Assembly: GCA_049302575.1 (NCBI GenBank)
Contig: JBAQMG010000023.1
Location: forward strand, 1 to 64,000
Origin: JBAQMG01 sp049302575
GTDB taxonomy: Bacteria > Bacillota > Desulfitobacteriia > Desulfitobacteriales > Desulfitobacteriaceae
Length of the DNA: 64,000 nucleotides
Direction of reading: 5' to 3'
Shown here: piece after piece, positions 27,301 to 35,212 of the stretch
How the letters are laid out: the number at the start of each line of letters is the position of its first letter
How positions within the stretch are numbered: position 1 is the first letter of the stretch
Position numbers and translations under genes: made by a program
Notes under the pieces: model-generated
The model's database searches: none
Seen by the model: only the letters and a program-made list of their open reading frames with translations
Told to the model about the DNA's origin: nothing

Positions 27301-28182
27301 TTCCCTAGTAGCCCGGGGACTCTGACCAACGATAAATTGCCCAAGATCAGCTCTCAAAATCAAGATTACTGGACTACTGATAAAACTACAATTGATCGGC
27401 AGTACAACTGGCAAATGGTCAAATTTCAAATTGCTCCGGCACTTGCCACAGGACTAAACACCAATCAGTTAATGCAGAGCATTGATGTCACTTGGCTTGG
27501 TCATGGTGAACCAACAGCTGGTTATAATACAAAGTTGTACCTGTGGAACTTTGTGAGTCAAGCTTGGGAAGTAAAAAAATCTCAAACTGCTGGTACAGAT
27601 ATAAACTTACAATCCAGAGAAGAATTTACAAATAATGCATTTTGTTTAACCTGCCATGATAATACACCTCCGAGTGGAGTAACCATGCCTGCCGGTGTGA
27701 CTAATATTGTTTATGCTTGGAATAATACAAATACAGCTGATATTCACGGTGACCGTTTGGGAACGGGTTTTGGTGGTACCATTAAGCCACCCTATGAACG
27801 TAGTATGCAAGGATTATCCTGTAGTAATTGTCATGACTCGCACGGTAATGCCAACCTATACCATTTTCCCACAACAATTAACGGTAATTCCGGTATCAGT
27901 GTGACCAATGGCAATCAGTCCAAGGTTGTTTGTATCTCTTGTCACGAGGGAACTGTAGCTAGTTGGCATGCTGAATGTATTAGTTGTCACGCCTATGGAT
28001 CTGCTCATGACGGACCTAATTCTCCAGAAACAAGTACGAATGTTGACTATCCCAATGAAAGTAGTGATTGTTTGCTTTGTCATAACCACGGCAGTAAAAG
28101 TTTTGTGAACTCAAAAAATAATCTTGGAGTAGTGGACGGCTGTTATTATATGGGTTGCCATAATTATACAAAAACTTTTTGA
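21358..28182 (+). CDS. Giant secreted multihaem c-type cytochrome with duplicated modules
   Basis: A 2,274-residue exported protein. The N-terminus (KKYLITIMFFFVFLITFFSL, then QQAES-NPHG) is a signal peptide or membrane anchor. Fifteen CxxCH haem sites are seen: eight at residues 44-289, CANCH at 1153, CSDCH at 1233, and five at 2096-2242. Two variants may also bind haem: CX7CH at 1182-1191 and CX4CH at 2262-2268. The haem pairs match doubled-CxxCH domains. Between haem clusters lie fibronectin-III-like domains and two 408-residue modules (residues 655-1062 and 1473-1880) that align without gaps. The GTG start follows GGAAAGGCGG. A role in extracellular electron transfer is inferred. No cytochrome-c maturation gene is in the window. 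The gene stands alone between two terminators. Confidence 0.9.
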   Translation: MTYNRKKYLITIMFFFVFLITFFSLIQQAESNPHGNYTDNTDACALCHATHTATGIKLMRMPTDKLLCYTCHDSTGSIYNTRAAFGESVAGSSTLVSHHQVPEGNLKCVDCHNPHLSDGETPRLLSTGPTRINSGNAFCGSCHGVGSTNPGGDVVTGFVYTAHDVKMDGPASGTNIKCVRCHESHGSSIKPMIRTEVYDQKLAVSKTVYGLDKTLCYGCHSTSLDTYSGQTIADQSKHITTTSSTKALTSWPSTTYGTGNCLNCHDLHSQTSRANYTREEGNQICYTCHDDPTVTKPSNYSYQGKTTYEQTPHSTLQKLIDLTIRPDSQDFEAWESLSEPTPGSPGSLMSTSKKMAMVSVDSQWGTTDLATADGTFDYQMYRFKLNMPIAELANGFTAGWTGYGEATAGYPISVYIWNNTLNSGSGGWELIQTSQMSTDTAVNFTKSNPVSYVDINGYVFLMAKSKTSSGNFPIAALTLDGSTNNSLTIGWTTTKDCTSYVDFGTTSSYVYATGSETPTKNHSVTISLPGPGIYHYRIRSSNSGGEYSSPDYMFASPAPTLTPIPDTGMDVPVNFSWSTPDASRTPFTYQIKVWNPAGGYNYTSGWLSGNSTSLYLDGGSSYITYNWEVIAKDKDGILSGWSLPSTFNVLYVKSSCPILYTWDGKGFSFITDIMAGRTLGLMIAPNTYINPSPVAESLIPNELLKAKDGKYKLRVKDEKNEIEFLDKVTLKVVDHPMGTKLYLNDLSGYATKNRPPNKMYTVRDLKPVKASYSNVPLYKGIAVTNQDITAEVSKIGDGKYAPASFYDDNQYVFDLGDLSGAPEIKLVMSGWTEYASKGERAEWLKSGAKTSKKIMEVQDEKGNWVVVEKILPIIPGLTKTVVYDLTGKFPAGVKDFKVRMRGWYRTYIDYVGVDTSITENVKVTELKPTKADFSFKGQAKSLRDPYPRFKYNEIVETAPLLHQGNFTKFGDVRPLLAKSDDMYVIMDTGDELALEFKEVQLQPGMERSYVIYTDGYFQETSGKVEPLPFHAMTNYPYGPGEKYPDDQEHQKYLQEWNTRHHDAGKAVKAADTKTGLLTGWLIKIQNFFKYLGQLLTSWMHKVQALRIISSPVPIESGKLSSDAVVKQLHRSLNTNSVVLNAVYLPLGSTIGDCANCHSVHGQGKPDGSIIPSMLTNREDITCLAGGGGACHSSGTNSASGVNINAELTASSDPKTHHDVRQEDQAVTGSKITCSDCHDPHKNTAIEKYSNPDNISTLNVTLKNFNQNIGSNGEVYALLGAEHDGIPPVISGLSIDKLTNGPLEPIIKWNTDENATSWVDWGTSTAYGIVYGDNNLNTSHSVTAGGIEMETTYYYRLRSTDALGNEQVGGVNTYVYSAFGPPPPTPTVIATGYTQNTSPTLQWNPVLCPDADPVQYYVEITDGVTTLNSGWINGTSWTVGLSAPVTWTWKVKARDAIHLGESSWSAPDTFFIDSCPILYTWDGKKYNFVTDIMSRSTIGLMVAPNIYNNPSSVEESRIISALLKPQAGKYKLRVKDEKDEIEFLDKVTLKVVDHPIGTNLYLNDLTGYTTKNQPPNKIYTVRDAKPVKATYNNVPLYKGTAVTNQDITKEVSKLGDGQFAPASLYDDNQYIFDLGDLTGAPEIKLVMSGWTEYATRDERAQWFKSGTKSAKRIMEVQDANGKWVEVMSGLPFIPGLTKTVVYDLTGKFPLGVKNYKVRMRGWYRTHIDYVAVDTSKTEDVKITELKPSKADLSFKGIAKSLRDPYPRYSYDEIVKLTPKTHIGNFTKFGNVRPLLGKSDDMYVIMDSGDELALEFDEIPLQLGMARTYVIYTDGYFQEVTGKVEPMPFHAMSKYPYGAEEKYPADSEHQKYLKEWNTRQHDGSFAKDLTINQHWYNKLIDWLKQKWDQLAEFFKSLFNRSLSRPAKFARITDLTTDRVSPPPGLTHYSLNTDLLTLTLTNKTQVKTVLQAAYGWESAGATTPFPSSPGTLTNDKLPKISSQNQDYWTTDKTTIDRQYNWQMVKFQIAPALATGLNTNQLMQSIDVTWLGHGEPTAGYNTKLYLWNFVSQAWEVKKSQTAGTDINLQSREEFTNNAFCLTCHDNTPPSGVTMPAGVTNIVYAWNNTNTADIHGDRLGTGFGGTIKPPYERSMQGLSCSNCHDSHGNANLYHFPTTINGNSGISVTNGNQSKVVCISCHEGTVASWHAECISCHAYGSAHDGPNSPETSTNVDYPNESSDCLLCHNHGSKSFVNSKNNLGVVDGCYYMGCHNYTKTF
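23320..24543 (+). repeat. Duplicated cytochrome module, copy 1
   Basis: Codes for 408 residues from SCPILYTWDGKGF to EWNTRHHD. The segment KLRVKDEKNEIEFLDKVTL followed by VDHP resembles a domain seen beside ASPIC/UnbV and CRTAC1-like proteins. Copy 2 has exactly the same length (1,224 bases) with many substitutions, so the duplication is not very recent. Confidence 0.9.
25774..26997 (+). repeat. Duplicated cytochrome module, copy 2
   Basis: Codes for 408 residues from SCPILYTWDGKKY to EWNTRQHD, aligning end to end with copy 1 without gaps. Each copy is followed by a short hydrophobic/basic stretch and then by haem sites. Confidence 0.9.
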
Positions 28183-28206
28183 CTTCTCCAATCCTAAGCT
28201 TTGTTT

Positions 28207-28236
28207 AGCCCACCTAATTATTTGGGTGGGCTTTTT
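28207..28236 (+). terminator. Terminator after the multihaem cytochrome
   Basis: AGCCCACC pairs with GGTGGGCT and is followed by TTTTG; 25 bases after the stop codon. Confidence 0.92.
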
Positions 28237-28254
28237 GTGATTTTTATAAACTAT

Positions 28255-28284
28255 TTGTCAGTCTCTTAAACTATATGGTATATT
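28255..28284 (+). promoter_or_regulatory. Promoter of the polA operon
   Basis: TTGTCA (28255-28260), an 18-base spacer and TATATT (28279-28284), 27 bases before the polA start and after the cytochrome terminator. Confidence 0.7.
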
Positions 28285-28310
28285 TAAATGATGGGAAAGG
28301 AGTTTAGCTT

Positions 28311-31094
28311 ATGCCCAAAATGGTAATCTTAGATGGTAATAGTTTAGCGAATCGAGCTTTTTATGCTTTACCGGTGTTAACGTCGTCTGATGGAAAACCG
28401 ACCAATGTCTTACATGGTTTCATGACCATGCTTTTAAGGCTACAAGCTGAACAGAAACCTGACTATTGGCTGGTTGCCTTTGATAAAACCAAAGCGACTG
28501 TACGTATAGAACAGTATGCAGATTATAAAGCTCATCGTAAAGAAACACCAGAGGGCTTACGACCTCAATTTGATTATCTGAAAGAGGTACTTAGTGGATT
28601 TTCTGTACCTATGCTAGAATTAGCGGGTTATGAAGCAGATGATCTGATCGCCACCGTGACCCAACAAGCCGAAGTTAAGGGTTGGGAGGTCAAGATATAT
28701 ACAGGGGATCGAGATGCCTTGCAATTGATTTCGCTGCAAACGCAGATCTTGTTGACCAAAAAAGGGATCAGTGAAGTTGAGTTATATGATGAAGCTAAGC
28801 TTTGGGAACGTTATCAACTGAAACCTCAGCAGATTATCGACCTTAAAGGCTTGATGGGGGATGCTTCGGATAATATTCCGGGGGTTCCGGGAATCGGAGA
28901 GAAAACCGCTTTAAAACTTCTATGGGAGTTTGGGAGCGTGGAAGAGGTTTTAGCTAATCGGGCTAAAGTATCTGGTAAAAAGTTGCAGAGTAGTTTAGAG
29001 GTATATGCCGAACAGGCCTTGCTCAGCAAGCGCTTAGCAACTATGATTAAAGAGGCTCCCGTTCCTGTAGAATTTTCCTTAGAAACTTGTGAATATAGGC
29101 AACCCCGAAGTGCAATTGTTTTAGGGGTTTTGAATAAATACACTTTACGTAATGTGGAACGTCTTTGGCGTGAACGTTATGGTGGGGATTTAGCTATCGA
29201 GAAGGGTGATGAAGTTAATCTACTGGAAGTAACATCTGATAATAATGATAGCTCGAGTAGTTCGCTGATTACAAGTATTGAAGTTGAAGATCAGAGTGCG
29301 AATTATTTAAACACGTCCTTGAGTTTAGGGTATAATGATCTAGCAGGTTCAAAGGAAGCTCAAGCAAAGAGTAAGTCACAATTTACTGCTGATTGGTCGG
29401 AAATTGAGTTAACAGCTCAAGCAGGGCTAGAGTATTTTAATAAGTGGCGGACTCAGAAAGCAGTGGTTGTCTTGTCCTATCGATATCAGGGTACTAATCC
29501 TCATCGCGGACAGGTGCAAGAATGGACAATAGCTGTTTCTGGAGAAACGTTTTCCTTGGTGTGCAAAGGAATTGCGTCAGATGTTGAGCTAAGTTTTTAT
29601 GAATTATTGGCTGATCCAGGTGTTCGGAAAATTGTTGCAGATAGTAAAGAACTTTTTGCTTTACTCTCCAATATGGACAAATATATCTGCGGTATCGAAC
29701 TGGATCTAACCTTAGCTGCTTATCTAATCAATCCTGCTCGGACAAAGTTTGACCCTTGGGAGTTGGTCAAAACCTATTATCCCGATCAATTACCGTTAGT
29801 GAGGTTAGCCCAAGAAGCTGCTGCTATAGCCCAAGTTGTTCCACGCTATGTCGCCGAGCTCAAGGAGCTGGGTCTTTCAGACTTGCTACGCAATCTCGAA
29901 CAACCTTTAGCACCGCTTTTGGCCAAAATGGAACGGCATGGTATTGCTGTAGATAGTCAACAACTAAAGGCCCTCGGTCAGGAATTGACGCTTGCGTTAC
30001 AACGTTTAGAACAAGAGATTTACAGCGCGGCGGAGGAACAGTTTAATATCAATTCCACTCAACAATTAGGACATGTCCTCTTTGAAAAGTTAGGCTTACC
30101 CCACGGTAAGAAGACTAAGACAGGATTTTCGACTGACGCCGAGACTTTAGAAGAATTGCGTTCGGCTCACCCAGTTGTGGCAAAGCTTTTAGAGTACAGG
30201 CAATTAAACAAACTCATGTCCACTTATGTGAACGGCTTACTCACTCAGGTACGCGAGGGAAGGGTTCACACTACCTTACAGCAAACAGTAACTGCCACGG
30301 GGCGCTTATCTAGCACTGAACCTAATTTGCAAAACATACCTATACGTTTAGAATACGGCCGCCAATTGCGTAAGGTATTTCAGCCAACTGAACAGGATTG
30401 GCTGATCTTGTCGGCAGACTATTCTCAAATTGAGCTTCGTATCTTAGCTCATTATTCTCAAGATCAAGTCCTATGTGAGTCCTTTGCACTCGGGCAAGAT
30501 GTGCATACTAGGACAGCGGCTGAAGTGTTTGGGATAGCCTTAGCAGAAGTTACTTCAGATTTGAGGCGCAAGGCTAAAGCTGTTAATTTTGGCTTGATTT
30601 ATGGACTAACGGATTTTGGTTTGGCTAGGGATTTGGGAATTCCGCGTAAAGAGGCCAAGTTTTATATTGCCCAATATTTTGCGCGTTATAGTGGGGTAAA
30701 ACGTTATCTAGAAGAAGTTGTCGAGCAGGCGAAAAAGGACGGTCAAGTACGTACGCTTCTGCAAAGATTACGACGGATTCCGGAGTTGTCTAGTTCCAAT
30801 CGTACTCAAAGACTTTTTGGGCAACGTATTGCTATGAACACACCCATTCAGGGAACTGCTGCTGACATCATGAAGTTAGCAATGCTACGTGTTAACGAAG
30901 GGCTAAAAGATTTTCGTGCTGTTATACTTTTGCAAGTGCATGATGAATTGTTATTACAAGTAGCTCCTGCGGAATTAGAAGCTGTTAGGCAAATGGTACG
31001 CGATAAGATGGAAAATGCCTTTAAACTATCCGTACCTCTGACCGTGGATTGTAAAGTAGGACCTAATTGGTACGATTTGCAACCTTTAGTCTAA
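28311..31094 (+). CDS. polA: DNA polymerase I
   Basis: A 927-residue family A polymerase used in repair and Okazaki-fragment processing. The 5' nuclease domain is intact (MVILDGNSLANRAFYALP, AGYEADDLIATV, GDASDNIPGVPGIGEKTA). The middle 3'-5' exonuclease domain lacks the DxE catalytic motif, as in Bacillus PolA, so proofreading is not expected. The polymerase domain has SADYSQIELRILAH, RRKAKAVNFGLIYGLT and QVHDELLLQV. It leads an operon polA-mutM-ABC-F-ytaF-coaE-slt; mutM starts 20 bases downstream. Confidence 0.97.
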   Translation: MPKMVILDGNSLANRAFYALPVLTSSDGKPTNVLHGFMTMLLRLQAEQKPDYWLVAFDKTKATVRIEQYADYKAHRKETPEGLRPQFDYLKEVLSGFSVPMLELAGYEADDLIATVTQQAEVKGWEVKIYTGDRDALQLISLQTQILLTKKGISEVELYDEAKLWERYQLKPQQIIDLKGLMGDASDNIPGVPGIGEKTALKLLWEFGSVEEVLANRAKVSGKKLQSSLEVYAEQALLSKRLATMIKEAPVPVEFSLETCEYRQPRSAIVLGVLNKYTLRNVERLWRERYGGDLAIEKGDEVNLLEVTSDNNDSSSSSLITSIEVEDQSANYLNTSLSLGYNDLAGSKEAQAKSKSQFTADWSEIELTAQAGLEYFNKWRTQKAVVVLSYRYQGTNPHRGQVQEWTIAVSGETFSLVCKGIASDVELSFYELLADPGVRKIVADSKELFALLSNMDKYICGIELDLTLAAYLINPARTKFDPWELVKTYYPDQLPLVRLAQEAAAIAQVVPRYVAELKELGLSDLLRNLEQPLAPLLAKMERHGIAVDSQQLKALGQELTLALQRLEQEIYSAAEEQFNINSTQQLGHVLFEKLGLPHGKKTKTGFSTDAETLEELRSAHPVVAKLLEYRQLNKLMSTYVNGLLTQVREGRVHTTLQQTVTATGRLSSTEPNLQNIPIRLEYGRQLRKVFQPTEQDWLILSADYSQIELRILAHYSQDQVLCESFALGQDVHTRTAAEVFGIALAEVTSDLRRKAKAVNFGLIYGLTDFGLARDLGIPRKEAKFYIAQYFARYSGVKRYLEEVVEQAKKDGQVRTLLQRLRRIPELSSSNRTQRLFGQRIAMNTPIQGTAADIMKLAMLRVNEGLKDFRAVILLQVHDELLLQVAPAELEAVRQMVRDKMENAFKLSVPLTVDCKVGPNWYDLQPLV

Positions 31095-31113
31095 GCAGGA
31101 ATGAGGAAGTATT

Positions 31114-31935
31114 ATGCCGGAATTGCCAGAGGTAGAGACGATAAGGCGAACTTTAATGGAGCATGTTCCTGGTTTAGACATTACTGAAGTTAAGCTTTTA
31201 TGGCCAGCCGTTGTTCAAAATTGGCAAGATCAAGTCTTTGCGGAAGTTGTCACTGGACGGAAAATTGAAAGTATTGAGCGTCGTGGAAAATACTTGCTTT
31301 TTACGCTTGACGAGGGCTGGTCTCTAGTGGCTCATATGCGGATGACCGGACGGCTCAACTATTTTTCCTCAGCACAAGTGCCTGAACGTCATACTCATCT
31401 GGTTTTTTCGCTTAGTCGAGGGGAATTGCATTTTTCGGATGTGCGGAAATTTGGTAGAATTCAGATAATCCCGACAGATTTACGTTTGCTTTCGCCTTCT
31501 CTGGCTAAACTGGGCCCGGAACCCTTAGAACCTGATTTTACTACAGGTCTACTTGGGGAACGTTTAGCATCTAAAAAATTTAATATTAAAGCAGCCTTAC
31601 TCGATCAGAGAGTCTTAGCCGGGTTGGGAAATATTTATACAGATGAAGCTCTCTTTAGGGCTGGCGTAGCACCGGAAAGAAAGGCTTGTTCCCTCTCTGC
31701 GGAAGAAGTCTTAAAGTTGCATGAGGCGATACAAGCGGTTTTAATTGCCGGAATCTCCTCAAATGGAACTTCCTTTCGAGATTATCGCGATGCCAACGGA
31801 CAAAAAGGGAATTTCCAAGCACTTTTACAAGTGTATGGCAGAGGGACGGAACCTTGTTTGCAATGTGGCAAAACATTAGAGAAGCTACGTTTAGCAGGGA
31901 GAACGACAGTGTATTGTAGTCATTGTCAAGCTTGA
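31114..31935 (+). CDS. mutM: Formamidopyrimidine-DNA glycosylase
   Basis: A 273-residue base-excision repair enzyme that removes 8-oxoguanine and ring-opened purines. The N-terminal PELPEVETIRR supplies the catalytic Pro/Glu pair, IERRGKYLLF the conserved Lys, and the C-terminal C-x2-C...C-x2-C zinc finger (CLQCGKT to CSHC) is complete. The pairing with polA is conserved in spore formers. Confidence 0.97.
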   Translation: MPELPEVETIRRTLMEHVPGLDITEVKLLWPAVVQNWQDQVFAEVVTGRKIESIERRGKYLLFTLDEGWSLVAHMRMTGRLNYFSSAQVPERHTHLVFSLSRGELHFSDVRKFGRIQIIPTDLRLLSPSLAKLGPEPLEPDFTTGLLGERLASKKFNIKAALLDQRVLAGLGNIYTDEALFRAGVAPERKACSLSAEEVLKLHEAIQAVLIAGISSNGTSFRDYRDANGQKGNFQALLQVYGRGTEPCLQCGKTLEKLRLAGRTTVYCSHCQA

Positions 31936-31974
31936 TACTTAGCAATCATAATAATGGTAAGGTGTTGGAATAAT

Positions 31975-33807
31975 ATGAATGTTTTGGCCTGTAGGGACTG
32001 TGGTGTTGATGTTTCAGGCGAGCCACTTTTTCAAAATGTTAATTTTGCCTTAGAGGATCGGGAAAAAGTCGGTCTCGTTGGTCCTAATGGGGCGGGCAAG
32101 ACGACTTTGCTACGAGCGTGTCTGGGTGAAATTCCTTTAGAAGCGGGTACAGTTCAGCTTACGCGTTCTTATGGTTATTTACCACAAACTACAAATTTAG
32201 AAGCTGCCGGAACTGTTCAGGAAAGTATGTTAGCAGAACGCTCTGATCTCCTTGCTTTATGGGGGGATATACGTCGCTTGGAAGAGAAGATGAGTACTCA
32301 GACAGAAAAACTCATGGAACAGTATGCCACCTTAAGCGAAAGGTTTGAACGCGAGGGAGGGTATGCTCTTGAGGCTCTGATTCGTAAGATCTTGGCTGGT
32401 CTTGGATTAGAGAAGGAATTAAAAACCCTAGTTTCCAACTTAAGTGGTGGTCAAAAAACACGGCTAGCTTTAAGTAAACTTCTTTTGCGCTCGCCCGCAC
32501 TTTTGATTTTGGATGAACCGACCAATCATTTGGATATCACAGCTATGGAGTGGTTGGAGGGCTTTTTGAGAGACTATGTTGGTACAGTGCTCGTTGTCTC
32601 ACATGATCGTTATTTCCTTGACCACACCGTAGGCAAGATCCTTTGTTTAGAGAAAGGAAGGTTAAAAGTATATTCTGGAAATTTTTCCGAATATGAACTG
32701 CAAAGAGCTTTAGAAGAGAAAACTCTCATGCGAGAGGCGGAAAAGTTATCTCAAAAAGTTGCTCGCCTTGAGGAATTCGTCAGAAGAAATAAAGCGGGTG
32801 TAAATTCTCGTCAAGCTCGTGGTAGAGAAACGCAATTAGGTAAACTTACACCTTTACAAGTGAATAAAGCTGAGCAAAACCTTAAATTCACAGCCCATGT
32901 TGGTACCAGAAGTGGGGATAGGGTGCTAAATATTGAGGATTTAAAAGTTTCCTTTGGCACGCGAACCCTATTTCATAACGTTCAGATTAATTTGCTGCGT
33001 GGCGATAGAATTGCAATTTTGGGCAAAAATGGAATCGGTAAAACTAGTTTATTGAAAGCAATTCTTGAACGTCTTCCTTATGAGGGCACTATCCGCTTAG
33101 GAGCCAACGTCAAGCTGAGTTATTACTCTCAGGAACATGAAGATTTGAATACTAGCTCAACGGTTATTGATGAAATTCGTGGGGTATCGGACATAAAAGA
33201 CCACGAGATTCGTTCTCTATTGGCGCGCTATGGTTTTCGTGAAGAGGAAGTATTTAAACCAGTAAAAGTTTTGAGTGGCGGAGAAAAGAGTCGTTTAGCC
33301 TTATGTAAACTTTTTTTAACACCAAGTAATCTATTGCTTTTAGATGAGCCTACTAATCATTTGGATACCGAAACCAGAGAGGTTTTAGAGGATTTACTAA
33401 TGGAGTACAAAGGTACACTCCTCGTCGTCTCACATGATCGCTATTTTCTCGATAAAGTAATCAATAAGATAGGTCAGCTTACTGCGAGCGGTCTTACACT
33501 ATATGAAGGCGATTATACTGATTATCTGGAAAAACGGGCTCAAGAAAGTAATTCCCCAATAGTTCAAAGCTTTTCTAAGGTTCAAGCTGATCGTGAAGAG
33601 GCTAGGAATAACCAACGTCAGCAAAAACGCATACAACAAATGGAAACTGAAATAGCTGAACTTGAGCTGAAATTAAGGAAACTGGAAATAGAATTAGCCG
33701 ACTCTGCAGCTGATTACCAGAAAGCTTTAGAACTGCACAGTGCATGCGAAGAAGTCAAGCTGAAATTAGAAGAGACTTTTCAAGTTTGGGCAGATATCTG
33801 TAAGTAA
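31975..33807 (+). CDS. ABC-F family ATPase (YdiF-like)
   Basis: A 610-residue protein with two ABC domains and no membrane segment. Walker A GPNGAGKT, signature LSGGQKTRLALSKLLL and Walker B LLILDEPTNHLD in the first half; GKNGIGKT, LSGGEKSRLALCKL and LLLLDEPTNHLD in the second. A charged linker separates them and a C-terminal coiled coil follows. ABC-F proteins act on the ribosome, rescuing stalled translation or protecting from antibiotics. I choose the ATG at 31975, 14 bases after AAGGTG, over 31954, since the domain starts at once (MNVLACRDCGVDV). Its insertion between mutM and ytaF is a local difference from Bacillus. Confidence 0.92.
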   Translation: MNVLACRDCGVDVSGEPLFQNVNFALEDREKVGLVGPNGAGKTTLLRACLGEIPLEAGTVQLTRSYGYLPQTTNLEAAGTVQESMLAERSDLLALWGDIRRLEEKMSTQTEKLMEQYATLSERFEREGGYALEALIRKILAGLGLEKELKTLVSNLSGGQKTRLALSKLLLRSPALLILDEPTNHLDITAMEWLEGFLRDYVGTVLVVSHDRYFLDHTVGKILCLEKGRLKVYSGNFSEYELQRALEEKTLMREAEKLSQKVARLEEFVRRNKAGVNSRQARGRETQLGKLTPLQVNKAEQNLKFTAHVGTRSGDRVLNIEDLKVSFGTRTLFHNVQINLLRGDRIAILGKNGIGKTSLLKAILERLPYEGTIRLGANVKLSYYSQEHEDLNTSSTVIDEIRGVSDIKDHEIRSLLARYGFREEEVFKPVKVLSGGEKSRLALCKLFLTPSNLLLLDEPTNHLDTETREVLEDLLMEYKGTLLVVSHDRYFLDKVINKIGQLTASGLTLYEGDYTDYLEKRAQESNSPIVQSFSKVQADREEARNNQRQQKRIQQMETEIAELELKLRKLEIELADSAADYQKALELHSACEEVKLKLEETFQVWADICK

Positions 33808-33870
33808 TTTGAACCATTTGTTCCTCTCCCCCATATATTATCCTGTAAATCGGAGGGTGGAGGGATACAT

Positions 33871-34533
33871 ATGGGTACTGCCTTACTTATGGCATTCGCT
33901 TTAAGTCTTGATGGATTTGGCGTGGGCTTAGCCTACGGTTTGAGGCGAATTCGCCTCCCGCTTAGTTCTTTGCTAGTCATTGCCCTTTGTACAGTTTTTG
34001 CAATGGGTGTTTCTATGTTGTTGGGAAGTTGGGTTGTCTTGTGGTTGAAATTCATCCCAGCAAAATTATTAGGGGCAATAATTATTTTGAGTTTAGGAAT
34101 TTTTCAATTTATAAGAGCAGTGTTTAAGACAGAAAAAAACGTGTGCATCAACGAGGCAATACCAGTAATGGCGTCAATTAATCAAGCAGTGCTGGTCGAA
34201 CCGGTTTTTCGCATTCAATTACGCTTTCTAGGTTTAGTCGTTCAAGTCCTGAGAACTCCTGATTTAGCCGATATTGATGGTTCAGGTGGGATCAGCCTTA
34301 GAGAAAGCCTATTGTTAGGGAGCGCTCTGGCAATGGATGCCTTTGCGTCGGGGATTGGCGCAGCTTTAGCAGGAATGACTTTATTCGTCATTGGTATTGT
34401 GGCCTTAACCCAGTTAGTGATGATCCGATTAGGGCAGGTCTTAGCCGGGAAAATCCCGGAATTTTTAATGACAAAGGCAGAATTATTACCTGGTTTGGTT
34501 TTAATAATGGTTGGATTAGGAAAGTTGATTTGA
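33871..34533 (+). CDS. ytaF: Sporulation membrane protein YtaF (MntP-related)
   Basis: A 220-residue membrane protein with about six hydrophobic helices in two homologous halves, beginning ALLMAFALSLDGFGVGLAYG and LLLGSALAMDAFASGIGAAL. Each half carries the S/AxDGF or AMDAF signature of the MntP/YtaF family; MntP members export manganese, while YtaF is linked to sporulation in Bacillus. The polA-mutM-(x)-ytaF-coaE order supports YtaF. A strong site GGAGGGTGGAGGG precedes the ATG, and coaE follows within 12 bases. Confidence 0.88.
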   Translation: MGTALLMAFALSLDGFGVGLAYGLRRIRLPLSSLLVIALCTVFAMGVSMLLGSWVVLWLKFIPAKLLGAIIILSLGIFQFIRAVFKTEKNVCINEAIPVMASINQAVLVEPVFRIQLRFLGLVVQVLRTPDLADIDGSGGISLRESLLLGSALAMDAFASGIGAALAGMTLFVIGIVALTQLVMIRLGQVLAGKIPEFLMTKAELLPGLVLIMVGLGKLI

Positions 34534-34545
34534 GAGGTGCTTAGC

Positions 34546-35139
34546 GTGTTAATAATTGGTCTTACAGGAGGAATAGGAAGTGGCAAATCCAGCGTTGCCA
34601 AATGGTTTAAGGAACAGGGTATTCCTGTACTTGACGCTGATCAAATCGTGCATAGTCTCTTTAATAATGATCAAGCTCTTCTAACTGAATTAGTTAAAGA
34701 GTTTGGGGAGGGAATTTTAGACACTCAAGGAAAGATTAACCGGCAGGTGCTAGGTCGTAAGATTTTTGATAATGATCAAGCCCGACATAAATTAGAAAAG
34801 ATTGTACATCCAAGGGTTTCAAAAAAAATGCGACAGGAACAAATAAAATTAGAAAAAGAGGGGGTTCAGCTCTGTGTTTGGGATGTACCCTTACTTTTAG
34901 AAGGAGGGCTTAAAGATTCTGTTGATCAGGTTTGGGTAGTTTGGGTTCCTCGTGAGGTGCAAATTCAACGTGTCCTAGGAAGGGACAAGCTTACAAGAGA
35001 AGAAATTATGGCTCGTATTGTGGCACAAATGCCTTTAGATGATAAAGTCAAATTAGCTAACGTTGTTATTGATAATTCAGGAAATTGGTCCCAAACGCAA
35101 AATCAATTAATAGATCTTTTTAAGAATCTTAAGGACTAA
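34546..35139 (+). CDS. coaE: Dephospho-CoA kinase
   Basis: A 197-residue P-loop kinase that completes CoA synthesis by phosphorylating the ribose 3'-OH. LIIGLTGGIGSGKSSVA is the Walker A region and VLDADQIVH follows; VWDVPLLLEGG and VWVPREVQIQRVLGRD are conserved. Of two possible GTG starts, 34546 is preferred because GAGAGGTG sits six bases before it; 34537 would add three residues. Confidence 0.95.
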   Translation: MLIIGLTGGIGSGKSSVAKWFKEQGIPVLDADQIVHSLFNNDQALLTELVKEFGEGILDTQGKINRQVLGRKIFDNDQARHKLEKIVHPRVSKKMRQEQIKLEKEGVQLCVWDVPLLLEGGLKDSVDQVWVVWVPREVQIQRVLGRDKLTREEIMARIVAQMPLDDKVKLANVVIDNSGNWSQTQNQLIDLFKNLKD

Positions 35140-35212
35140 GCTGATAGCTCCAAAATACATTGAATAAAGAAACTTATTACAGGGTTCATTAATGGGAGTA
35201 TGAGGAGTTGTC

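Noticed and set aside
28311..31094. Proofreading activity in DNA polymerase I
   Set aside because: The DxE motif of the 3'-5' exonuclease domain is absent, as is common in Firmicutes.
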